Both the position numbers and the translations under genes were made by a program. The notes below the pieces were generated by a model. That model was given only the letters and a program-made list of their open reading frames with translations, did no database searches and was not told the origin of the DNA. DNA of 13,277 nucleotides from Pseudomonadota bacterium (GTDB taxonomy: Bacteria > Pseudomonadota > Alphaproteobacteria > Reyranellales > Reyranellaceae): assembly GCA_023436825.1 (NCBI GenBank), contig JAEZHS010000347.1, forward strand, positions 1 through 13,277, read 5' to 3'. Each line of letters begins with the position of its first letter. Positions within the stretch are counted from its first letter, which is position 1. Positions 5,375-13,247 of this stretch are shown piece after piece.

Positions 5375-8300
5375 ATGGCGCGCAACAAGCTGCATCCGAT
5401 TCCCCATCCGCCGCGCACGCCGGTGCTGGGCAACATGCTCACGGTCGACGGCGACGCGCCGATCCAGGACCTGATGCGGATCGCGCGCGAGCAGGGGCCG
5501 ATCTTCTGGCTCGACATGATGGGCACGCCGCTGGTCGTGGTGTCCGGCGCCGACCTCGTTGCCGAGCTGTGCGACGAGAAGCGCTTCGACAAGGCGGTGC
5601 GCGGCTCGCTGCGGCGTGTGCGGATGCTGGGCGGCGACGCGCTGTTCACCGCCGAGACCCAGGAGCCCAACTGGCAGAAGGCGCACAACATCCTGCTGCC
5701 GACCTTCGCCCATCGCATGATGCAGACCTATCACGAGGGCATGCTCGACATCGCCGACCAGCTCGTGACCAAATGGGAGCGGCTGAACGCCGACGAGGAG
5801 ATCGACGTTGTGCGCGACATGACCGCGCTCACCCTCGACACGATCGGCCTGTGCGGCTTCAACTACCGCTTCAACTCGTTCTATCGCAGCGACAACCATC
5901 CCTACGTCGAATCGCTGGTGCGCGCGCTGGAAGCCGTGATGAAGATGCGCGGCCTGCCGCTCGAGGACATCACCCAGCGCAAGAGCCGCAAGAAGCTCGA
6001 GCAGGATGTCGGATTCATGAACGGCATCGCCGACCGCATCATCCGCGAGCGTCGCGAGGTACCTGCTGACGACCAGAGCAAGCCCGATCTCCTCGGCTTC
6101 ATGCTGAGCGGCATCGACAAGCAGAGCGGCGAGCGGCTGGACGACGTCAATATCCGCTACCAGATGAACACCTTCCTGATCGCGGGGCACGAGACCACGA
6201 GCGGGATGCTGTCCTTCGCCATCTACTTCCTGCTGAACAACCCGCATGTGGTCCAGAAGGCCTATGAGGAGGTCGATCGCGTGCTGGGCCGCGACATCAA
6301 CGCCAGGCCCACGGCGCAACAGGTGAACCAGCTCGTCTATATCGGCCAGATCCTGAAGGAGGCGCTTCGCCTGTGGCCGACCGCGCCGGCGTTCGGACTC
6401 TACCCGTACCAGAACGAGACGATCGGCGGGAAATACAAGCTGCGCAAACGCACCTTCGTCACCGTGCTGACGGCGATGCTGCATCGCGACCAGTCGGTCT
6501 GGGGACCGCGGGCGGAAGTCTTCGACCCGGAGAACTTCGCGCCCGACCGCGAGGCCAAGATGCCGGCGCACGCCTTCAAGCCGTTCGGCAACGGCCAGCG
6601 CGCCTGCATCGGCCGCCAGTTCGCCATGACCGAGGCGACCCTGGTGCTGGGGCTGATCCTGCAGCGCTTCCGCCTGGTCGACCACACGCGCTACCAGCTC
6701 AGGATCAAGGAATCGCTCACCATCAAGCCCGAAGGCTTGATGATGCGCGTGAAGCTGCGACCCGACGTCGTGCGCGGCTCGGGCGTGAGCGTGGCCGCGC
6801 GGCCGTCGCCAAAGAAGGCGACGTCCAGGAAGAAGGCAGTCAAGAGCCACGGCACGAAGCTCACCGTGCTGTTCGGCTCCAACATGGGCACCGCGGAGGA
6901 GCTGGCGCGCTCGATTGCCGACGTGGGCGAGGCGCAAGGTTTTGAAACGACTCTGGCCGGCCTCGACGACCATGCGGGCAAGCTGCCGACCGACGGCGCC
7001 GTGGCCATCGTCTGCGCCTCCTACAATGGTGCGCCGCCGGACAATGCCGGCGCCTTCCTCAAGAGCCTGCGCGAGGCGGCGCCTGGTTCGCTGGCGGGCG
7101 TGCGCTACACCGTGTTCGGCTGCGGCAACCGCGACTGGGCCTCGACCTACCAGGCCATCCCGCGGCAGATCGACGAGCTTTTGGCCGCCAAGGGCGCCGA
7201 ACGGATCCATGCCCGCGGCGAGGGCGACGCCAAGGAGGATCTCGACGGTCATTTCCAGGCTTGGAACGATCCGCTGCTGCCGGCCCTGGCCGAAAAGCTC
7301 GGCGTGACTCTGGAAGCCGATGCCGGGACCGCGCAGGAACCGCTCTACCAGGTGCAGGCAGTCGACAAGCCGCCGGCCAATCCCATCATCGGCGGCACCG
7401 GCGCGTTGCCGATGCGCGTGCTGGTCAATCGCGAACTGCAGAGGCCCGACGCGTCGGGACGCAGCACGCGACACATCGAGGTGCTGCTGCCCGACGGCGT
7501 CAGCTACCGCGCCGGCGATCACCTCAGCATCGTGCCGCAGAATGCCGCTGCCCTGGTCGAGCGCGCGCTGCGCCGCTTCGCCTTTGCGCCGGGCGCGCAT
7601 GTCATGCTGGAAGCAGCCGAAGGCCGGCGCGCCAACTTGCCGGTCGGCGAGGCGATCGCCGTCCATCGTCTGCTGTCGGACTTCGTCGAATTGCAGCATC
7701 CGGCGACGCGCAAGCAGATCCAGACCATGGCGCAGCACACGCGCTGCCCCTTCACCCGACCCAAGCTCGAGGCGCTGCTCGACGAGGAACGTTTCCGCGC
7801 CGAGATCCTGGCCAAGCGGAAGTCGGTGCTCGATCTGCTCGAAGAGCACCCGGCCTGCGAGCTGCCCTTTGCGGCGTTCCTGGAAATGCTGCCGCTGATG
7901 ACGCCGCGCTACTACTCGATCTCGTCCTCGCCCGTGGCCGACGGCAATCGTTGCTCGATCACCGTGGCGGTGGTCGAGGGACCGGCGCGCTCGGGCGCCG
8001 GCGTCTATCACGGCGTCTGTTCCAACCACCTGCTGCGCCAGGCCGGCGGCGCTACGGTCCAGGCCTTCGTGAAGGAAACGAAGGTCGGCTTCCGCCTGCC
8101 CATCGATCCGGCGGCGCCGATCGTCATGATCGGACCGGGCACCGGCCTGGCGCCGTTCCGCGGCTTTCTGCGCGAGCGCGCCGCGCTCAAGGCGCAGGGC
8201 CGTGCGCTGGGACCGGCGATGCTGTTCTTCGGCTGCCGCCATCCCGAGCACGACTTCATCTATGGCGACGAGCTCGAGGAACAGGCCGCTTCCGGCATCG

Positions 8301-8545
8301 TTGACCTGCATGTCGCCTTCTCGCGCCACGATGGAAAGAAGACCTACGTGCAGGATCTCCTGAAGGAGCAAGCCGACCGCGTGCGCGCCCTGATCGACCA
8401 GGGCGCCATCGTCTATGTCTGCGGCGACGGCGGGCGCATGGAGCCCGACGTCAAGCGCACGCTGGCGGCGATGTACGACGAGGCCTTCGTCGCCCGGCTC
8501 GCGGCCGACAATCGCTACGTGCTGGACGTGTGGGCGAGCAGCTGA
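5375..8545 (+). CDS. self-sufficient cytochrome P450 / NADPH-P450 reductase fusion (CYP102 type)
   Basis: This 1056-residue fusion (P450 BM3 is about 1049) combines a heme monooxygenase with its own diflavin reductase and classically hydroxylates fatty acids near the omega end. The heme domain (about 1-480) shows AGHETTS (270-276, Thr274 for oxygen activation), ExxR (Glu329, Arg332) and the heme ligand Cys411 in FGNGQRACIG. A Lys/Ser-rich linker leads to the FMN domain (GSNMGTAE from 501, ASYNGAPPDNA). The FAD/NADPH domain has RYYSISSSP (from 845), GPGTGLAPFRGF (920-931), YVCGDGGRMEP and the terminal DVWASS. The BM3 active-site Phe87 is kept (Phe91), but the carboxylate anchors Arg47 and Tyr51 are replaced by Thr51 and Val55. 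The frame extends upstream to 5183, but that part overlaps the divergent dehydrogenase gene and has no family similarity, so ATG 5375 is preferred; ATG 5342 is possible. Its end overlaps the DUF445 gene by 16 bp. Confidence 0.96.
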   Translation: MARNKLHPIPHPPRTPVLGNMLTVDGDAPIQDLMRIAREQGPIFWLDMMGTPLVVVSGADLVAELCDEKRFDKAVRGSLRRVRMLGGDALFTAETQEPNWQKAHNILLPTFAHRMMQTYHEGMLDIADQLVTKWERLNADEEIDVVRDMTALTLDTIGLCGFNYRFNSFYRSDNHPYVESLVRALEAVMKMRGLPLEDITQRKSRKKLEQDVGFMNGIADRIIRERREVPADDQSKPDLLGFMLSGIDKQSGERLDDVNIRYQMNTFLIAGHETTSGMLSFAIYFLLNNPHVVQKAYEEVDRVLGRDINARPTAQQVNQLVYIGQILKEALRLWPTAPAFGLYPYQNETIGGKYKLRKRTFVTVLTAMLHRDQSVWGPRAEVFDPENFAPDREAKMPAHAFKPFGNGQRACIGRQFAMTEATLVLGLILQRFRLVDHTRYQLRIKESLTIKPEGLMMRVKLRPDVVRGSGVSVAARPSPKKATSRKKAVKSHGTKLTVLFGSNMGTAEELARSIADVGEAQGFETTLAGLDDHAGKLPTDGAVAIVCASYNGAPPDNAGAFLKSLREAAPGSLAGVRYTVFGCGNRDWASTYQAIPRQIDELLAAKGAERIHARGEGDAKEDLDGHFQAWNDPLLPALAEKLGVTLEADAGTAQEPLYQVQAVDKPPANPIIGGTGALPMRVLVNRELQRPDASGRSTRHIEVLLPDGVSYRAGDHLSIVPQNAAALVERALRRFAFAPGAHVMLEAAEGRRANLPVGEAIAVHRLLSDFVELQHPATRKQIQTMAQHTRCPFTRPKLEALLDEERFRAEILAKRKSVLDLLEEHPACELPFAAFLEMLPLMTPRYYSISSSPVADGNRCSITVAVVEGPARSGAGVYHGVCSNHLLRQAGGATVQAFVKETKVGFRLPIDPAAPIVMIGPGTGLAPFRGFLRERAALKAQGRALGPAMLFFGCRHPEHDFIYGDELEEQAASGIVDLHVAFSRHDGKKTYVQDLLKEQADRVRALIDQGAIVYVCGDGGRMEPDVKRTLAAMYDEAFVARLAADNRYVLDVWASS

Positions 8546-9801
8546 ACCGCGACCGGCAACGCGCCCGCGATCTGCGCCGCATAAAGCTTGCGGCGACCGC
8601 GCTGCTGGTCTTCACGGCGGCGTTGTTCATGGTCGCGCGCCATTTCGAGCCGACGCACTGGGCGTGGGGGTACGTCGCGGCCTTTGCCGCGGCGGCGACG
8701 GTCGGTGGCCTCGCCGACTGGTATGCCGTGGTGGCGCTGTTCCGCCGGCCGCTCGGCCTGCCGATCCCGCACACCGCCATCATTCCGCGCAATCATCTGC
8801 GCATCGCCGACACGCTGGGCGAGTTCATCGAGACCAACTTCCTGGCGCCCGAGCCGGTCGAGGCGCGTCTGCGCGAGGTCGATTTCGCCGCGCTGGTCGC
8901 CGAGTGGCTGTCGGACCGCGAGCGCAGCGCGGCGCTGGCGGGCTTCGTGCTGCGCCTGCTGCCGCAATCGCTCGGCGCCATCGAGCAGTCGGGCCTGAAG
9001 GATTTTTTGGGCAGGCGGATCATGACCGAGCTGGAGCGCGTCGAGCTCGCGCCCCTGGCCGCCGGTCTGTTGAGAGCCGTCACCGAGAAGGGTCGCCACC
9101 AGCGCCTGCTCGACGAGATCTTGGCCGCGCTGGAGAAGGTGCTGACCAACGAGGAGACGCTGGAGGCGTTGCGCGAGAAGATCCGCAAGGAGCTGCCGGC
9201 GCTGTTCAACCTCTACCGCGCCGATGCCTACCTGCTGCGCAAGATCGTCGCCTCGACCAGCGCCTTCATCCAGGATGCGCGGGCCAATGCGGATCATCCG
9301 CTGCGCCGAGAGTTCGACGGTTTCGTGACGGGCTTCATCGAGCGCCTGCGCACGTCGCAGACCTTCGCCCGGCGCGCCCAGGACCTGAAGCGCGACGTGC
9401 TGGCCCGGCCGGAGATCGTGACGGTCGCCGAGGGCGCCTGGGAGAGCCTGAAAAGCTTCCTCGAGCAGGATTCACGGGCGTCCGACAGCCAGGTGCGCCG
9501 CCAGCTCGAGGCCATGCTGGTGGAGATCGGCGGCCAGCTTGCGCGCGATCCGGCGATTCGCGCCGAGATCAATCGCGGCATGGTGCGTGTTCTTGCCGAC
9601 TTCGTGCAAAGCCAGAAGAGCGGTGTCGGCCGCTTCATCGCCGATCAGGTGAAGTCCTGGGACATCGACATGCTGATCGGCCGCATCGAGCTCACGGTCG
9701 GTCGCGATCTGCAATATATCCGTTTCAATGGTGCTATGATCGGCGGCCTGGCCGGTTTGGCCTTGCACGCGCTGGAGCAGGGGTTGAAGCTCCTGCCCTG
9801 A
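8530..9801 (+). CDS. DUF445 family membrane protein (YjiN-like)
   Basis: This 423-residue protein belongs to DUF445, inner-membrane proteins of unknown function. After a basic N terminus (RDRQRARDLRR) come a hydrophobic helix at about 20-38 and a second at about 46-66 containing the family signature GGLADWYAVVALFRRPLG, followed by IPHTAIIPRN. The centre is a long, charged, probably helical or coiled region (about 90-395), and the C terminus is a small-residue hydrophobic helix (MIGGLAGLALHALEQ). The start is GTG 8530 inside the 3' end of the P450 gene, a 16-bp overlap that implies translational coupling. No separate ribosome-binding site stands out, and the next ATG (8629) would destroy the first helix. 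It lies 16 bp before a phasin gene. The family call is firm; the role is unknown. Confidence 0.9.
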   Translation: MGEQLNRDRQRARDLRRIKLAATALLVFTAALFMVARHFEPTHWAWGYVAAFAAAATVGGLADWYAVVALFRRPLGLPIPHTAIIPRNHLRIADTLGEFIETNFLAPEPVEARLREVDFAALVAEWLSDRERSAALAGFVLRLLPQSLGAIEQSGLKDFLGRRIMTELERVELAPLAAGLLRAVTEKGRHQRLLDEILAALEKVLTNEETLEALREKIRKELPALFNLYRADAYLLRKIVASTSAFIQDARANADHPLRREFDGFVTGFIERLRTSQTFARRAQDLKRDVLARPEIVTVAEGAWESLKSFLEQDSRASDSQVRRQLEAMLVEIGGQLARDPAIRAEINRGMVRVLADFVQSQKSGVGRFIADQVKSWDIDMLIGRIELTVGRDLQYIRFNGAMIGGLAGLALHALEQGLKLLP

Positions 9802-9806
9802 TCCCC

Positions 9807-9812
9807 AGGAGG
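9807..9812 (+). promoter_or_regulatory. strong ribosome binding site for the first phasin
   Basis: A perfect AGGAGG lies 5 nt before ATG 9818 in the 16-bp gap after the DUF445 stop codon. It suggests much higher translation of the phasin than of the upstream coupled genes, in keeping with phasins being abundant granule-coat proteins. Confidence 0.7.
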
Positions 9813-9817
9813 TTCGC

Positions 9818-10240
9818 ATGGCCCAAGCACCCCAGAGCTTCACCGACATGTTCAGGAACCTGGGCGAGCAGCTGAAGCTGCCGCAGGTCGACGTGAGCAA
9901 GATCATGGAGCACCATCAGAAGAACCTCGATGCCATGACGCGGTCGTGGCAGGCGATGGCGAGTGGCGCGACCGAGATCGCCAACAAGCAGCGCGCCATC
10001 TTCGAGGCGGCGGTCAAGGACGTCACCGAGATGGCGAAGGAGTACAAGCCGGGCGGCAGCCCGCAGGAGATCATCGCCAAGCAGAGCGAGTTCGCGAAGA
10101 AGGCGATGGAAGCGGCCATCGCCAATACGCGCGACATCGCCGAGCTGGTTCAGAAGTCGAGCGGCGAGGCCTTCAAGATCGTTCAGGACCGCATGAAGGA
10201 GTCCTACGAGGAGATCAAGGCGAGCGTGGAGAAGAAGTAG
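9818..10240 (+). CDS. phasin family protein (granule-associated), first copy
   Basis: This 140-residue protein is almost entirely amphipathic helix, without cysteine, and has the phasin pattern: an N-terminal segment (FTDMFRNLGEQLKLPQVDVSKIMEHH), a central part with NLDAMTRSWQAMASGATEIANKQ and EAAVKDVTEMAKEY, and a C-terminal coiled-coil-prone stretch ending in Lys/Glu-rich SVEKK. Phasins coat polyhydroxyalkanoate granules and control their number and size. It is the third gene of a probable P450-DUF445-phasin operon and has its own strong ribosome-binding site. A palindrome follows 13 bp after the stop. It is not a close copy of the other phasin in the window (12789-13235) but has the same general design. 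Confidence 0.87.
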   Translation: MAQAPQSFTDMFRNLGEQLKLPQVDVSKIMEHHQKNLDAMTRSWQAMASGATEIANKQRAIFEAAVKDVTEMAKEYKPGGSPQEIIAKQSEFAKKAMEAAIANTRDIAELVQKSSGEAFKIVQDRMKESYEEIKASVEKK

Positions 10241-10253
10241 CTCATATTCTTGC

Positions 10254-10308
10254 GGACCGCGCGCATCCTGCGCGCTCATGAATCATGAGCGCTGGAAGCT
10301 CGCGGTCC
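10254..10308. repeat. palindromic repeat in convergent gap, possible bidirectional terminator
   Basis: The outer arms GGACCGCG (10254-10261) and CGCGGTCC (10301-10308) enclose the inner arms GCGCTCATGA (10272-10281) and TCATGAGCGC (10283-10292). It occupies most of the 74-bp gap between the convergent first phasin and the alpha/beta hydrolase gene, where it could end transcription from both sides. Its left half closely matches the sequence at 13248-13277, so it is a dispersed repeat and not a unique terminator. Confidence 0.7.
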
Positions 10309-10314
10309 AGAAAA

Positions 10315-11088
10315 CTAAGACCGCCGCCAGTCGGGATAAACCAGGCTCTTCCAGCCCGAGCGGTCGAACTTCGTCCACCGGCCTTCGGGCTGGGCCAGGC
10401 GGTCGGCGACGGCGTACACGGCCGCTGGATGATGGCCGAGGCCGCAGTGGCTGCCGTAGACCTCGATGTTCTCGACCTGCGGGCCTTCCTCGTTGAGGCA
10501 GGTCTGCCAGGCGCAGATGCCGTCGCTGCGGCTGAAGATCGAGGTCGTCGGCACCGACGGCGGATCCGACAATGGTCCCGCGATGTGGCGGTCGCGATCG
10601 TCGACCTTCTGGCCCGACGTGAACTCGTAGACCTTCCAGGCATTGGTCGCCCGGGGACTTCCGGTGAACGGGCTGCCCAGGCTGATCACCGACCGCACCT
10701 TGTCGGGCACGCGCTTGGCGAGCTGCCGCGCATAGATGCCGCCCAGGCTCCAGCCGACCAGGCTGATCTTGCGCTTGCCGTGGCGCTCATAAAGCTCCTC
10801 GATGCGGTCCAGCATGTCGGCCTCGACGCCGGCCCTCAGACCGAGATTGCGGCCCTGCTTCCAGCCGTGCGCGGCATAGCCCTGTGCCTTCAGGAACCCG
10901 CGCAGCGGCTGGGTCGACAAATCGCTCGCCAGCAGGCCGGGAAATACCAGCACCGGATGCCCGTCGCCGCGCGGCGCCGCGGCCAGCCAGGGCCGCAAGA
11001 GCATGAACGCGCCCAGTTCCTGAACGGCGCGGCCTTCCAGCAGCAGCAGCGTTCGAGAAGGGGGGCGCAACGCCTGGGCAACCGTCAT
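10315..11088 (-). CDS. alpha/beta hydrolase (lipase/esterase-like), probable operon partner of WS/DGAT
   Basis: This 257-residue protein has an alpha/beta hydrolase core: strand PVLVFPGLLASD with the oxyanion region, nucleophile elbow GWSLGG (Ser114), a candidate acid at Asp189 in SRSDGI, and His214 in YGSHCGLGHHP. The wording around the elbow (HGKRKISLVGWSLGGIYARQLAK) and the LGSPFTG segment after it resemble lipase or PGAP1-like esterases, so an acyl-ester substrate is plausible but not shown. There is no signal peptide, so it is probably cytoplasmic. GAAGGAG lies a few bases before ATG 11088. It follows the WS/DGAT gene on the same strand by 58 bp, suggesting co-transcription. It could remodel or mobilise the lipids that WS/DGAT makes; that role is inference. 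Confidence 0.88.
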   Translation of the reverse strand: MTVAQALRPPSRTLLLLEGRAVQELGAFMLLRPWLAAAPRGDGHPVLVFPGLLASDLSTQPLRGFLKAQGYAAHGWKQGRNLGLRAGVEADMLDRIEELYERHGKRKISLVGWSLGGIYARQLAKRVPDKVRSVISLGSPFTGSPRATNAWKVYEFTSGQKVDDRDRHIAGPLSDPPSVPTTSIFSRSDGICAWQTCLNEEGPQVENIEVYGSHCGLGHHPAAVYAVADRLAQPEGRWTKFDRSGWKSLVYPDWRRS

Positions 11089-11146
11089 CGTGGCTCCTTC
11101 ATCGTTCGTGCAAGAGTCTCACATATCGGAAGGGGACGGAAGGGTT

Positions 11147-12604
11147 TCAACTGGGGACGACGGCCTTCTTCAGTTCGTTTGCCGCATCCACCAAATAGTC
11201 ACCGAGCTTGCAGACATCGGGCACGGCGCGCCGGTCGGCGGTGAGACCGAAGTTCAGGGCATCCATGTAGCTCTGCACCGTGATGTTGAGCGCGGCGCCA
11301 TGGGCGGGGATCGACACCGGATGCAACGCCGTCACCTTGGCGCCGGCACAGTAGAGCGGCATCGGCGGGCCGGGCACGTTGGAGATCGTGACGTTCATCG
11401 GCATCGGCAGCTTGTCGGCGAGCCCGCTGCGGCCATAGACCAGCATGATGAGCTGCAGCAGGATCGGCGCGCCGACGAAGGCGAAGTCCTGCGGAACGGC
11501 GTCACGGAAGGTGCCGGCGATCTGCTTGGACTCCGACGACGCTTTCAGGATCGCCTTCAGGCGCTCGACGGGATCGGCGATGTCGGTGGCGATCGAGCAC
11601 AGCATGCCCGAGACCTGGTTGTTCTGCCGCGTGTCGCCGGGCTCGCGCAGGCTGATCGGCACGCCGGCGATCAACGGCTTGTCGGGCAGTTGGCCCTTCT
11701 CCTGCAGATAGCGGCGCAGCGCGCCGGCGCAGATCGCCATCACAACGTCGTTGAGCTTGGTGCCGCTCGCCTTGGCGATCGCCTTCGCGTCGGACAGCGA
11801 CACGGTGCGCGCGGCGTAGCTGCGCTCGCGCGTGATCGTGGCGTTGAACGGCGTCTTGGGCGCGTTGAGCGTCGGCAGCTGGTTGACCATGCTCTGCAGG
11901 GTCGACAACGCCTTGGGCCCGGCCTCGCCGGGCTTGGCGAGGAAGGCGTTGGTCATGGCGGTGCCGATCTCCGACGCGGTCTGCCACATGCGCAGCTGCT
12001 GGCGCATCATGTTGCCCATGATGTCGGAAATGCCCTTCACCGGATCGACTGCCGTCGGTGAGCTCGGTGCCGAACCGGCCGGCGCTGATTTGGGCTGCGG
12101 AGGCGGCACATCGCGCGGCGTTGCGGAGACGTCGTAGAGCGCCTTGTTGATCGCCATGCCGGCGCCGCCGTCGATCGCGGCGTGATGGACCTTGGAGTAG
12201 AGCACGCCCTGACCGTTCTCCAGGCCGGTGATGACGTAGAACTGCCAGAGCGGCCGGCTGCGATCGAGCGTGTTGGCGTGCAGGCGGCCGATCACCTCCT
12301 CGAGCTGCGCCTCGGTGCCCGGCGAGGGCAGCGCCGTCTCGCGCAGGTGGTAGTCGAGATCGAGGTCGTCGGCATCGACCCAGCCCGGATGGTCGAGATC
12401 GTAGAGCGAGGGCGCGAGCCGCTTGGAGAAGATCGGGATGGTGTGCAGGCGGCTTTCGAAGAAGCTGCGGAAGTGCCGGTAGAAGCTGCCCTCGAAACCT
12501 GGCGGCAATTCGAAGTAGGTCAACCCCGCCACATGCATGGGCGTCTCGGGCGTCTCCAGATAGAGGAATGACGCGTCGATGCCCGACAGCTGCTGCTGTT
12601 CCAT
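11147..12604 (-). CDS. wax ester synthase / diacylglycerol acyltransferase (WS/DGAT)
   Basis: This 485-residue enzyme esterifies fatty acyl-CoA to a long-chain alcohol or diacylglycerol, making neutral storage lipid at the membrane. Family length is about 450-490. The N terminus (LSGIDASFLYLETPETPMHVAG) is typical. The catalytic HHAAIDG motif spans residues 140-146 and is preceded by PLW (118-120). Later come KLNDVVMAICAGALRRYL and the C-terminal NVTISNVPGPPMPLY block. A Pro/Ser/Ala-rich insert (about 166-190) joins the two halves. GGGAGG lies 6 nt before ATG 12604. The gene is divergent from the second phasin and upstream of an alpha/beta hydrolase. The family also contains mycobacterial-type members whose substrate preference cannot be read from sequence, so wax ester versus triacylglycerol is undecided. 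Confidence 0.94.
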   Translation of the reverse strand: MEQQQLSGIDASFLYLETPETPMHVAGLTYFELPPGFEGSFYRHFRSFFESRLHTIPIFSKRLAPSLYDLDHPGWVDADDLDLDYHLRETALPSPGTEAQLEEVIGRLHANTLDRSRPLWQFYVITGLENGQGVLYSKVHHAAIDGGAGMAINKALYDVSATPRDVPPPQPKSAPAGSAPSSPTAVDPVKGISDIMGNMMRQQLRMWQTASEIGTAMTNAFLAKPGEAGPKALSTLQSMVNQLPTLNAPKTPFNATITRERSYAARTVSLSDAKAIAKASGTKLNDVVMAICAGALRRYLQEKGQLPDKPLIAGVPISLREPGDTRQNNQVSGMLCSIATDIADPVERLKAILKASSESKQIAGTFRDAVPQDFAFVGAPILLQLIMLVYGRSGLADKLPMPMNVTISNVPGPPMPLYCAGAKVTALHPVSIPAHGAALNITVQSYMDALNFGLTADRRAVPDVCKLGDYLVDAANELKKAVVPS

Positions 12605-12640
12605 GGCGGCCTCCCGTTCGTTGGCTCTATTAGTCCCTGG

Positions 12641-12658
12641 ATTGACAGTCTAATCAAT
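12641..12658. promoter_or_regulatory. inverted repeat and -35-like element in the divergent WS/DGAT-phasin promoter region
   Basis: ATTGA (12641-12645) and TCAAT (12654-12658) form an inverted repeat with an 8-bp spacer. TTGACA (12642-12647, plus strand) lies within it, but I find no good -10 at 17 bp. The stretch 12625-12715 is A/T-rich compared with the genes. It is 37 bp from the WS/DGAT start and 131 bp from the phasin start. Confidence 0.3.
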
Positions 12659-12694
12659 TGAAAGGCATGGGTTTTTAACTTTTCTTCTCGCATC

Positions 12695-12711
12695 GCAACA
12701 ATTTATGTTGC
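12695..12711. promoter_or_regulatory. candidate operator upstream of second phasin (PhaR-like)
   Basis: GCAACA (12695-12700) and TGTTGC (12706-12711) are perfect inverted arms with a 5-bp A/T spacer, followed closely by CAACGCACAA. Repressors of the PhaR family, which sense polyhydroxyalkanoate, bind GC/TGC-containing inverted repeats upstream of phasin genes in other Alphaproteobacteria. The match to that type of site is approximate and from memory. Confidence 0.4.
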
Positions 12712-12788
12712 AACGCACAATGGCGATCCCATATACCCCCCGTCACCGAGCAACAGTTTTTCCAAGCACAACCCACCAAGGACCATCC

Positions 12789-13235
12789 ATGACCACGACC
12801 ACTTCGCTCGACAACGTGATCGAGCACGCCACCGAAACCACCAAGGCCGCCAACGAGCGCGTCCGCGAGTTCGCCCAGATCGGCGCGCGCAAGGCCGCCG
12901 AGGGCTTTGAGCAGATCAGCAAGGCCGCGCAGACGGCTTCGGCCGAGCTGAACACCCAGTTCGTCCAGGCCCGCGACGGCGCCACCAAGGCCAGCCTGAA
13001 GCTGCTTGAGGTCGCCAAGGAAGATGCCGACGCCGGCTTCGCCGCGTGGCGTGACCTTCTCTCGGCCAAGTCGCCGATCGAGGCGTTCGACATCGGCGCC
13101 AAGTACTGGCGCGGCCGCCTGGAGACCCGTATCGCGCAGGCCCAGGATCTCGGCGCCTTCGCCCGCAAGGTCGCGGACGACGCCGTCCGCCCGATGCAGG
13201 AGCGCATCGAGAAGTTCACCAAGGCTGCCGCCTAA
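12789..13235 (+). CDS. phasin family protein, second copy
   Basis: This 148-residue, helix-only, Ala/Lys/Glu-rich protein without cysteine has the Phasin_2-type pattern: NVIEHATETTKAANERVREFAQIGARKAAEGFEQ, then QTASAELNTQFVQARDGATKASLKLLEVAKEDADAGFAAWRDL, then SPIEAFDIGAKYWRGRLE and a C-terminal helix with VRPMQERIEKFTKAA. Such proteins coat polyhydroxyalkanoate granules. ATG 12789 is chosen because AAGGA lies 6 nt upstream and the preceding 28 in-frame codons (from 12705) overlap the putative operator and lack helical character. The gene is divergent from WS/DGAT across a 184-bp A/T-rich promoter region. A copy of the palindromic repeat also found after the first phasin follows the stop codon. 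Confidence 0.88.
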   Translation: MTTTTSLDNVIEHATETTKAANERVREFAQIGARKAAEGFEQISKAAQTASAELNTQFVQARDGATKASLKLLEVAKEDADAGFAAWRDLLSAKSPIEAFDIGAKYWRGRLETRIAQAQDLGAFARKVADDAVRPMQERIEKFTKAAA

Positions 13236-13247
13236 CTCTTCTCTTCC

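Noticed and set aside
6780..6850. Lys-rich segment between the P450 and FMN domains considered as an insertion
   Set aside because: P450 BM3 has a linker of similar position and basic composition, so it is normal for the family.
5288..8371. Very long minus-strand open frame (1027 codons) opposite the P450 fusion
   Set aside because: It is rich in Arg, His, Gln and Ala without motifs, and lies fully antisense to a gene with complete P450 and reductase motifs. It is a shadow caused by high GC at third codon positions.
10285..12061. Long plus-strand frames opposite the alpha/beta hydrolase and WS/DGAT genes
   Set aside because: Their translations are Arg/Gln/His-rich without motifs, whereas the minus-strand genes have complete catalytic motifs and ribosome-binding sites.
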